Positions 31,433 through 40,006 of a stretch of 64,000 nucleotides of DNA are shown here, piece after piece (the first letter of the stretch is position 1; each line of letters begins with the position of its first letter). A program made the position numbers and the translations under genes. The DNA is from Naumovozyma dairenensis CBS 421. Lineage: Eukaryota; Ascomycota; Saccharomycetes; Saccharomycetales; Saccharomycetaceae. The notes under the pieces were generated by a model that did not search any database, was not told the DNA's origin, and was given only the letters and a program-made list of their open reading frames with translations. The stretch is taken from NCBI RefSeq assembly GCF_000227115.2, contig NC_016482.1:558001-622000 (forward strand), in the 5' to 3' direction.

Positions 31433-31820
31433 AGCACCCTTATTATAAGATTATAAGGTCTATACTCTAAATAAACTCTAGTTTAGTAAGCTTTAGCACA
31501 CGTCTTGATAGAATATACTCTTCTTTAGTAGCTATGTTTGTATATGACTCCAGTAGAAACACTATTACAACGATGATAATGGAGGAGTACTATGAACACA
31601 ACTTTTTTGCTACATGTGGGCAATATCACAAAAAAAAACTATTGGTACTGACATCAACACAACTGGGGGACGATGGATTCCTCTTCCAGAAGACAAGCTA
31701 GACGTTATAATTCATCAGAAGGTAAGACTAATGTTACTTTCTATCGAGAGAGGGCAGTGTAGTCTTTGGTTACCGCGAAACGTACATTATATCATGTTAA
31801 CGCGCGTGAATGAGAATACT

Positions 31821-31828
31821 GGCGGCTA
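31821..31828 (-). promoter_or_regulatory. URS1-like Ume6 site near RTT107
   Basis: The minus strand reads TAGCCGCC, about 145 bases before the RTT107 ATG. This is where the SPO16 promoter sits in the S. cerevisiae SPO16-RTT107 pair, so it could be a leftover of a lost SPO16. Confidence 0.4.
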
Positions 31829-31971
31829 TTCTTTAATCGTTAGCCTACTCTAAGATTTCTTTTATCAATACTATGTAATATAAACAGTCAAGGGCACTAT
31901 TAGTGTGGAACCAACCCCATTGTTAGAAGGTATTACTCACATCCATTTTCCAATCTTGAGAGTATATTCAA

Positions 31972-34900
31972 ATGGAGAGAAGTGCTTTGGAAAATTTAAA
32001 TATACTATTCATCGATGTCGATTTCGATCTCGACTTCGGTCCCAATGATAGTACTACATATGCTTCAGAAAACAAACCCAGATGGTACGAAGAAAGTATC
32101 TCAAACTTACCAAGATCCCATTACCATGTCTTAAATAGTGATGATATCCCCGTACTTTGGCCTGAATTTACATTCAATGATTGGAAAAAATGGTTTTTAG
32201 AAAAATTCAACCATCATCAAGAAGAAATTCATATCATTGTCTCAAATACAATTAATTTACCATTTTACAAAATGGTAACATATGATCTTATGATTCCCGT
32301 AGTATCAATCTATTGGTTGGAACAAGTTCTTGCCAGATCATCAGCACTAGATAATGCCAATACCAACAACACTAAGTTATTTTTGAAATTTAACAACTTT
32401 TCTCCATCAGATGGTAATCAATTATTACCATTCAAAGATGAAATCTTTTACATCTCCAAGTCATCTGTCACTAAATTGGAATACATTTTCTATTCTAAAT
32501 TAATTCAATACATGGGAGGTACTATGACTGATTTACTATCAACATCTGTCACCAAAATAGTTACAAATGATCCAAATGACATGGTTTGTACCACGATTAA
32601 TTCCATGGAATATCATGACGACCATAAGAACATAACTTTATTCAAAGAGAAATCAAATATAATGTTCATCTTACCATGTTATATAATCTATATTTTCCAG
32701 AAAATTATATTGTTTCAAGATCATAATGACGATAATAGTAATGATACAATCCCAATTGAAGAATTTAAATTGAACTCGAATGAAGATGACTTCAAGAAAT
32801 CACTGGTTAAATCAAATAATTTATGGAAACAAATATTGAAACTTAAAAAAAATACCACCTCAGGCGATGGTAAGAAATCACAAATTTTTAAAAATCTTTA
32901 TGTAACAGTTTCCAAATCAATGAGTAAAGATTTCAATATAAATCTACAGAAATTCATTACAAAATTAATAAGGTATCATTATGGGAAAATCACCACAAAA
33001 CTAACAGATCCAAGAACAGACACATTAATAACATCTACAGCAATGGATCCAACATATAAAGATTGCCTTTCAACCAATGCGAAAAATAAATGTAACTTCA
33101 TAGGAACACCATTTTGGATCCTTGATATGCATTATCAAGCAACATTTAGATCACCATTAGAGAACATTTTTTGGTCCCCCATTAAACACTTATCATCTTC
33201 ATCTTCATCATCATTGAAGAAGAAAAATACGAGATTTAATATCTCATATACGGGATTCTTCGGATTACAAAGATTGTATATACATAACTTAATACTATTA
33301 TTGAATGCTAACCCGATGCCTCAATTATCAACAAAATTGACCACTCATCTAATTTCTAAATTTGATCCCATTGAAACCCATGATAACAATAAAAAATTGA
33401 AAATTGCAACTGCCCGTGGTATCAAGATTGTAAGTTCATTTTGGTTAGAAGATTCTTATGTCAAGAACAATGGTCAATTGATTGATGAGTCGCAAATTTC
33501 AAAATATCAGGAGTTTCATTCTAAGAGAGTTTTGGCACAGATTCATATGAATGAGACAACATATTTATTGAGTGCAAGTATCAACGACAAAGATGAAGGG
33601 AAGAACACCAATAATGATGATGGAATGCAAACAGAAATACAAGGGATACTTCAGTCTATTAACGAGAATAATGAAGTTTATTCTATGGCCGAAAATATTG
33701 TGAAGGAGTCAAATGTTGTTGCATCAGTCATTGATAAAGAGAAAGAAACAGATATCGAGATCGATGATGATTCTCTTGAAAAGCTAAGGGCTGTAGAACC
33801 AATAACTAAAGATGCAAATGATGATGGTCTCCAGACAGGAAGAGTTGCTAAATTCAGATATGAAGGGGAGAAAGATAATTCAAAGAAGCAAGAAAGAATC
33901 GTTGAATCTATTAACGAAGAACAACAGGTTGCGGAACAAGAACATGACAGAATAAATGAGGACGAAGATATTATAATAACTCAAGAACTTCTTGCCCCAT
34001 TAATTGAACATGATGAAATGGCTGTTAATGTTCATGTTGATGTATCGCGACAATTAAATATTCAAGATGGTGAGTTGGAAGTAATATCATCATCACAAGA
34101 TTCTCATTCAAATGATGTCATTTCTAATAAAGTCATTGAAGGAAAAAATGAAACAGAAGAACAAGATGATCAATCTAACGATGATACTAACAGAAGTCAT
34201 AGTCACTCTAATATAGTTACCTCATCGCCTCCTAATGCAGCAGTCGATAAGCCAGTGTCCAATAATATAATGTCGACGAACAAGCTCAAAAAGCCATCTC
34301 CATCTACTAAGAATGAGCTTGTTGTCAATACATCCCTAGAGGTTGAAACCACTCCTCCCATGGATGATAATGATAATAGTAGTACAACTACACCAATTTA
34401 TTCCATGTCCTATCCTATTCATGATGAAAGGAAGGACGAAAGGGACAAAGCCAGTACTATAAGTGAAAGCGTAAAGAATATCTTTACCGAGACACCCATA
34501 CCGACTTTGGCACCTTTGACTTCGAAGGACGATAGTAATCATGAAAATTCTAGTATTACTGATAATATAGTCGGAAGGCAAGAAGAAATGGATGATAAAT
34601 ATCCCATTGAGATGGAAAATGCACATATTACAGAACAAGAGGCCAAATGGAATAGATTGAAGAGAACATACTCAATTTCGAAGGGAAAAGAAGGCAATGA
34701 GTTTGAAGATAGTGATAGAAGCATGACTAAACGAACAAAGAAAATAAAATCTGATAAAAAAAACTCTGAATTTGAGGATGATTCAGAAATCGACAGATAT
34801 TTATTTGATCATTTATCCAAAGCTGCATTCCTTCATTTACCATTATATGACATTGATGCTATCCCAACTAATTGTCTTGAAGATATTACTCCATTTGAAA

Positions 34901-35856
34901 CCAAAGTGTTAAACCGACTTGGTATAAGGATTTATTTTACAATTAATTCAGAAAACATGAATACATTGAATGGTATTATAGCGCCAAAGAAATCAAGAAC
35001 TATCAAATTTTTGAAAAGTTATAGTTTCCAACCGTTACGATATTTATTACTACCCAATTTCATTTATGATGTATTGAAGGCTTTACGCCAGGGCAAGAGA
35101 AAAGATGATAAGAAGAACCATCATTATAATAAACTAATAGAACCAAGTGGTGTTATCAATGGAGACGAAAGTGATAGTAATAACCTCAATGTTGAATTTG
35201 TTGATAAATATTTTATTCCAAATCTTGATATTCCTGCTCAAAAAATTTATGAAATGACGCAATTAAAGGGTAAATTGTTTGAAAGATATGGAATCACTAA
35301 TGCGAATATTTTCCAAGATATTACAGGTGGAGTGGAAACTATATCATCAATATTACGATCACATGGGATACGTCACATCAATGTGTTAAAGAAAAATACG
35401 AATTTCGCTAAATCCGATCTAATGAGAAACGTTCAAGAAAGTAATAATGGTAGTATTGATATGTTGAGGTTAAATCCAAGAACCTACGGGGAAAATGATG
35501 AACCAAAAGAACAAGTAAATGTTGAATATTTGTTAATAGCTCAGAAATCTTCCCAAATCAAGGCATTCAAGCGTGTTATGACTAAAAGCCAAAGTGGCAC
35601 AGATTATAATGGTGACGGTAATAACAATATGAAAGACGCTGCACAAGAAAGTGAAAATGATCGTCAACATGTCAACGAAGCAAGCCAAAATGCTAGTAGC
35701 GAAGACGCAATGGCGACTATCAAAATGACCAGAGTGTCAATGGCTGTTGATTGGAATTGGTGTGTTAATTCCATTTTTTCATTAAGTTGTGACTTCAAAC
35801 CCGATAACCCCCATGTATTGTACGCACTCCGGAGTCCGGATGAGCCAATCAATTGA
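31972..35856 (+). CDS. RTT107: RTT107, multi-BRCT DNA-damage scaffold
   Basis: 1,294 residues, longer than S. cerevisiae Rtt107 (about 1,070). Scaffold joining Slx4, the Smc5/6 complex and the Rtt101 ligase to stalled forks through gamma-H2A binding. BRCT folds fill residues 1 to about 525, with the late-helix Trp in IYWLEQVL, TPFWILDMHYQA and VSSFWLEDSYVKN. A very acidic, Ser/Asn-rich linker of about 400 residues follows (525-930) and accounts for most of the extra length. The C-terminal BRCT pair starts near EIDRYLFDHLSKAAFLHLP and ends WCVNSIFSLSCDF. In S. cerevisiae the gene is YHR154W. Here it lies between PHO81 and YHB1. Confidence 0.93.
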   Translation: MERSALENLNILFIDVDFDLDFGPNDSTTYASENKPRWYEESISNLPRSHYHVLNSDDIPVLWPEFTFNDWKKWFLEKFNHHQEEIHIIVSNTINLPFYKMVTYDLMIPVVSIYWLEQVLARSSALDNANTNNTKLFLKFNNFSPSDGNQLLPFKDEIFYISKSSVTKLEYIFYSKLIQYMGGTMTDLLSTSVTKIVTNDPNDMVCTTINSMEYHDDHKNITLFKEKSNIMFILPCYIIYIFQKIILFQDHNDDNSNDTIPIEEFKLNSNEDDFKKSLVKSNNLWKQILKLKKNTTSGDGKKSQIFKNLYVTVSKSMSKDFNINLQKFITKLIRYHYGKITTKLTDPRTDTLITSTAMDPTYKDCLSTNAKNKCNFIGTPFWILDMHYQATFRSPLENIFWSPIKHLSSSSSSSLKKKNTRFNISYTGFFGLQRLYIHNLILLLNANPMPQLSTKLTTHLISKFDPIETHDNNKKLKIATARGIKIVSSFWLEDSYVKNNGQLIDESQISKYQEFHSKRVLAQIHMNETTYLLSASINDKDEGKNTNNDDGMQTEIQGILQSINENNEVYSMAENIVKESNVVASVIDKEKETDIEIDDDSLEKLRAVEPITKDANDDGLQTGRVAKFRYEGEKDNSKKQERIVESINEEQQVAEQEHDRINEDEDIIITQELLAPLIEHDEMAVNVHVDVSRQLNIQDGELEVISSSQDSHSNDVISNKVIEGKNETEEQDDQSNDDTNRSHSHSNIVTSSPPNAAVDKPVSNNIMSTNKLKKPSPSTKNELVVNTSLEVETTPPMDDNDNSSTTTPIYSMSYPIHDERKDERDKASTISESVKNIFTETPIPTLAPLTSKDDSNHENSSITDNIVGRQEEMDDKYPIEMENAHITEQEAKWNRLKRTYSISKGKEGNEFEDSDRSMTKRTKKIKSDKKNSEFEDDSEIDRYLFDHLSKAAFLHLPLYDIDAIPTNCLEDITPFETKVLNRLGIRIYFTINSENMNTLNGIIAPKKSRTIKFLKSYSFQPLRYLLLPNFIYDVLKALRQGKRKDDKKNHHYNKLIEPSGVINGDESDSNNLNVEFVDKYFIPNLDIPAQKIYEMTQLKGKLFERYGITNANIFQDITGGVETISSILRSHGIRHINVLKKNTNFAKSDLMRNVQESNNGSIDMLRLNPRTYGENDEPKEQVNVEYLLIAQKSSQIKAFKRVMTKSQSGTDYNGDGNNNMKDAAQESENDRQHVNEASQNASSEDAMATIKMTRVSMAVDWNWCVNSIFSLSCDFKPDNPHVLYALRSPDEPIN

Positions 35857-36375
35857 CAGAACGCGCTTACTAATTAAATAATTCAAAAAGACCTTAAACC
35901 GGAAGTACCGGTAGGGCTATATCCACGGGGTAGATCGGGCCTCTGCCACGGCCGTATCTAAGCAGTAACACATATATTCCCTGTCAACCGTTTACTTCAA
36001 AGACAATTGATTTCATAACAGGGTTACCTTCGATACTATATAAAATTCCTGGTCCGTAACGTCCATATAGCGCCAGGAACGGGGAATGGAAGAAACGGGA
36101 AGGGGGTCCGTATCGTTTCTTTTCGTCGCACGTTCCTTGATCTGCTTCCACGATACCGTCAATGAAAATAATAATAATAGTAATAATAAGCAAGGACAAA
36201 GACAAAACAATACCGTAACTGTAACTGTAACTTCAGTAAACCGCCTTCCAATGTGGTCTACCTTTTAGATGCCTTCCACTTCCACGGGGATACCGCTTTG
36301 GGGCTTTTCCCTGCTGCTGCATCGTTCTCTTTCGAACAGCGCATTCACGCTCTCTCCCCTTATTGATTAAGGTAA

Positions 36376-36404
36376 GTTAAGTTAAGTTAAGTTAAGTTAA
36401 GTTA
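36376..36404 (+). repeat. GTTAA pentanucleotide array
   Basis: Five perfect GTTAA units plus a partial one. Confidence 0.95.
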
Positions 36405-36515
36405 CTCTCGAACTACACGTACTATACCGTCCATACTATACGTTCGTAAGATCTGCCTTTTTTTCGAACTAGGCGTTCCTCGAGATGTACCTTATACGTT
36501 TCTTTTCTTTACCTC

Positions 36516-36555
36516 ACTTCACTTCACTTCACTTCACTTCACTTCACTTCACTTC
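36516..36555 (+). repeat. ACTTC pentanucleotide array
   Basis: Eight perfect ACTTC units, 111 bases after the end of the GTTAA array, in the promoter of YHB1. Confidence 0.95.
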
Positions 36556-36850
36556 ATCGAGAACTGGATGAGCTAAACCTTGTTATTAAGGTTATTATTA
36601 CATGTTGCTTAATATCGTAGAATCGTATTTTATCGATATTCGTTGATGCAGATATATTCTTACCTAGCATCATAGCATACTTTTATATAAATATCTCGCA
36701 AATTTTATCGTGTAAATCAATAATCATCTTTCTTCTTTCAGTTCTCTTGCATTTTATATCTTAATAACAGATTACAATATATACATTCAAGTAAACCAGT
36801 TAATCATTCATACCCTGAATTAAACACACATACACACACAAAACAACAAA

Positions 36851-38050
36851 ATGCTATCTGAACAAACACGTACTATCGTCAAAGCTACCGTACCAGTCTT
36901 AGAACAACAAGGTGCTGTTATCACCCGTTGTTTTTACAAGAACATGTTAGGTGAACACACTGAATTACTAAACATTTTCAACAGAGTAAACCAAAAGAAA
37001 GGTGCCCAACCAACCGCTTTAGCCACCACAGTCTTAGCTGCCGCAAAGAACATTGATGATTTGACTCCTCTATTGGAACATGTTAAGCAAATCGGTCACA
37101 AACATCGTGCTTTACAAATCAAACCAGAACATTACCCAATCGTTGGTGAATACTTATTGAAAGCCATCAAGGAAGTCTTAGGTGATGCTGCTACTCCAGA
37201 AATCATTAACGCATGGGGTGAAGCATACGGTGAAATCGCTAACGTTTTCATCTCAGTTGAAAAGGAAATGTACGATGAAGCTGCTTGGAAAGGTTGGGAA
37301 GAATTCACAGTTGTCGACAAAGAATTAGTCGCGGATGATATCTATCAATTCACTGTTCAACCTGTTGATTCTACTAAGGTTAATTTGAAAAATTTACCAA
37401 TCGTCGCTGGTCAATATATTACTGTTAATACTCATCCAATTAGACAAGATAACCATTACGATGCTTTAAGACATTATTCTATTTGTTCTATAAGTGATCA
37501 AGGTGGGTTGAAGTTTGGTGTTAAATTAGAATCTTCTCAAAATAATAATCCAGTTGGGTTAGTCTCTGAATTTTTACATAAGGATGTTAAAGTTGGTGAC
37601 AAATTGAAATTAAGCGCCCCAGCTGGTGATTTCGCATTGAATGAAAAATTAATCAAACAAAATGATATCCCATTAGTCTTATTATCTGCAGGTGTTGGTG
37701 TCACTCCAATCTTATCCATGTTAGAAAAGCAAATTTCTGTTAACCCAGAAAGACCAATCTATTGGATTCAATCTGCTTACGATGACGGTCACTTAGCTTT
37801 CAAGAAACAAGTAAATGCTCTATTAGAAAAGGCTCCAAATCATAAGAAAAGTGTTGTTTTGACTAATACTTCAAAGCCAATTGATGCTGAATTCTTAAAG
37901 GCTAACGTCCCAGCTCATGCTGATGTTTACTTATGTGGTTCTCTAGGTTTTATGCAAACTATGATTGACCATTTCGGTATTTTGGAACATAAGGCTGATA
38001 TGATTCATTACGAACCATTTGGCCCAAAGATGTCTACCATCAAGGTTTAA
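36851..38050 (+). CDS. YHB1: YHB1, flavohemoglobin nitric-oxide dioxygenase
   Basis: 399 residues, the same as S. cerevisiae. Oxidises NO to nitrate using NAD(P)H, FAD and haem, in cytosol and mitochondria. The globin domain (1 to about 145) has the B10 Tyr29, E7 Gln53, proximal His85 (HKHRAL) and Tyr95. The FAD-binding barrel shows HYSICSIS at about 215. The NAD domain has LLSAGVGVTPILSML at about 277-291 and the YLCGSLGFM loop. Codons are of the highly expressed type. Confidence 0.98.
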   Translation: MLSEQTRTIVKATVPVLEQQGAVITRCFYKNMLGEHTELLNIFNRVNQKKGAQPTALATTVLAAAKNIDDLTPLLEHVKQIGHKHRALQIKPEHYPIVGEYLLKAIKEVLGDAATPEIINAWGEAYGEIANVFISVEKEMYDEAAWKGWEEFTVVDKELVADDIYQFTVQPVDSTKVNLKNLPIVAGQYITVNTHPIRQDNHYDALRHYSICSISDQGGLKFGVKLESSQNNNPVGLVSEFLHKDVKVGDKLKLSAPAGDFALNEKLIKQNDIPLVLLSAGVGVTPILSMLEKQISVNPERPIYWIQSAYDDGHLAFKKQVNALLEKAPNHKKSVVLTNTSKPIDAEFLKANVPAHADVYLCGSLGFMQTMIDHFGILEHKADMIHYEPFGPKMSTIKV

Positions 38051-38568
38051 ATGAATTGCGGAAATAAGCATATCGTGGCTAGCTATTCCTGAATAAAAAA
38101 AACAACCCTATACATTATGTAATTTTTTTTGCATTAATCTGCTGCTGTTATTTAATATAATGAATAAAATCAAAAGAAAAAAAGTACTTCCTGCAGCTGC
38201 TATTACTAACTAGCGTTTGTTATATCTATGTTTCAAAAAATGCAGCATAATGAATTACCTATTTATGAATCTAACGTGTAAGTATATTATTATAAAACAT
38301 ATATATATATATATATATATCATCTAACTAATAATAAAAAAAAGAAAAATAAAAGATACACTTTAGTCTATACAAAGTCCCTTATCCTATTAGCGTGTCC
38401 TGGGTTCTTATCTCTTTGTGAGCTCATCATTCTCTTTAGGCTTTCACGAAGTAGGAACGTTACGTAGTTTTTTGATATAATCATTTTCTCTTACAAAATA
38501 TACATGTTTCAAAAGAATTTATATACATAATATTATATGACATGTATTTCAAGGGAAATAACGACTAA
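38051..38568. other. YHB1-MIC26 convergent gap
   Basis: 518 bases. A TA dinucleotide run of about 10 units lies at 38301-38320. A box-C-like ATGATGA on the minus strand near 38432 has no partner CTGA at a suitable distance. No gene seen. Confidence 0.4.
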
Positions 38569-39255
38569 TCACTTCGATGTATCATTCATCCACTTAGGGA
38601 GGTATCCTTGTAATTTATAAAACGGCTTCGAAATAATATCCATATTTTTAACCATAGATGAACGTATGAATGCGGCATTTTTCCTAATCTTGTCATTAAT
38701 CATATCTTGCCTTCTAGTAAAATTAGGCATATATTTATTTTCTAAATTATATGTTAAGTGTTTAACATTGTTAAAAGTACATGGCATAACAATACTAAAA
38801 CATGATATCCCCAAAACCATAGGAACAGTATATCTAAGCATGAAGTTCCTTTTACTAACTAATATTGACCCAGTCATAAATGCAACCGCGGTATATGATA
38901 AGCCAGGTAGTAATTTTTCCTCAGGATTTGTATGTAAATCTTTTATAGTAGTAGTGATATTTTGTTCTTTATCAATATATCGTGATGTCGCATCATTTAT
39001 CTTCCCATTGGTCTTTTCAACAAAACCTGCTAATTTCGTCCTTTGTGAACGAATATAATCATTTAAATAATTTGGATTGCGAATTGAAATACCATCAATT
39101 AGATTATTATCACCGAGTATTTCTTGAGTTTTTTTTTGAATCTTTAGCTGAGGAGTTGTATCATCATTCTTCGCAGCAGTCAAATCAATCGTGTCTGCAC
39201 TTGGTATGACTCCTTCTTTAACTAAATCTGGTTCTCTATAAAAGTTAATTTCCAT
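38569..39255 (-). CDS. MIC26: MIC26, MICOS complex subunit (apolipoprotein-O family)
   Basis: 228 residues (S. cerevisiae YGR235C about 233). Inner-membrane subunit of MICOS, which shapes crista junctions. The N-terminal MEINFYREPDLVKEGVIPS is followed by a helical stretch (NDYIRSQRTKLAGFVEKTN). Two membrane spans come next (LPGLSYTAVAFMTGSILVS and VPMVLGISCFSIVMPCTF, about residues 120-160). A basic C-terminal helix ends at LQGYLPKWMNDTSK. The Gly-containing spans fit the APOO/MIC26 family. Position next to YHB1 agrees. Confidence 0.92.
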   Translation of the reverse strand: MEINFYREPDLVKEGVIPSADTIDLTAAKNDDTTPQLKIQKKTQEILGDNNLIDGISIRNPNYLNDYIRSQRTKLAGFVEKTNGKINDATSRYIDKEQNITTTIKDLHTNPEEKLLPGLSYTAVAFMTGSILVSKRNFMLRYTVPMVLGISCFSIVMPCTFNNVKHLTYNLENKYMPNFTRRQDMINDKIRKNAAFIRSSMVKNMDIISKPFYKLQGYLPKWMNDTSK

Positions 39256-40006
39256 TCTTAATAGGCAGTTATATTGATAGATTCTCTTTGTTCAATTCAT
39301 ACACATTCTTTATCTGGCTCTTAAACTTGAATCAATTTAAAACTCCTGATTCAGTAGAGTTTTCCGTTAAGGGCGTTATATTCTAAGATTGGAAATAATT
39401 TCGGTACATTGGACAAATTACTATGACAGAAAAGCAGAACAACATTTATTACATACAGAAATAGCAACACATAATTTAGACAATAGTTTTAATGGTTATA
39501 ATTATTGGACCTGTTTGTAATTATAAAAGGCCTTCGTTTTATGAGATAGTACAATCATATGAAAAATGGGGGGGGGGGGGGCTAAGCTACATGGTGTATT
39601 TCCCTGTATATTTAAGAATTTAATTTCATCGTGTTAATATTGATGACATAGAAATATTGTAAAAAGAATTTAGTGTCTAAAATTGTCTTTTTCTTATGGA
39701 TATATAAATTGTATATGAGTCTATCCGTAATGATATATGGACAGTGTAACGTAGTAGAAAGTGGCAATTAGAAAATGTGTCGTTTATTTTTATAGCAGAT
39801 ATCTTTACCGTGTCGCTACAGCTGCACCGTAAGAACAATCGAGCGTCACAGTGAATTCAGATAATAAGAGTGTCAATTAACAAGAAATTCAAAGCCTTCG
39901 ATCCCAATAGTATTACAAAATGTCAGCTCGTTCTCTGTATCAGTAGCAGTTCGTAATTTCTTTATCCGACTCAACGTTACGGCATAAATATTTCAGGGAG
40001 TGTCAC
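39256..40006. other. Gap between MIC26 and the YGR237C homologue
   Basis: 751 bases. S. cerevisiae has SPG1 (YGR236C) here. I see no such ORF. A run of 14 G lies at 39568-39581. Confidence 0.5.
39568..39581 (+). repeat. Poly-G run (14 G)
   Basis: Fourteen consecutive G bases in AT-rich intergenic DNA, 313 bases upstream of MIC26. It could form a G-quadruplex, and its length is prone to sequencing error. Confidence 0.9.

Larger units (their letters stand above)
31064..31971. other. Divergent PHO81 / RTT107 gap
   Basis: 908 bases with no supportable gene. It contains a PACE box (31266-31274), a CACGTG (31386-31391) and two URS1-type sites (31424-31432 and 31821-31828). In S. cerevisiae the meiotic gene SPO16 lies just upstream of RTT107 on the opposite strand. 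I find no Spo16-like protein here. Confidence 0.6.
35857..36850. other. YHB1 upstream region
   Basis: 994 bases without a gene. A GC-rich stretch lies at about 35890-36110. CTGTAA is repeated three times near 36218-36235. There are two pentanucleotide arrays (36376-36404 and 36516-36555) and a TATATAAATA near 36684 that suits YHB1. Confidence 0.6.

Noticed and set aside
31614..31853. 79-codon open frame in the PHO81-RTT107 gap, and an ATG at 31672 followed by GTAAGA like a short first exon
   Set aside because: No similarity recognised, no suitable branch site or acceptor, and composition like intergenic DNA.
38427..38437. Box-C-like ATGATGA on the minus strand near MIC26 as a possible snoRNA
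   Set aside because: No CTGA box D at a suitable distance and no terminal stem.
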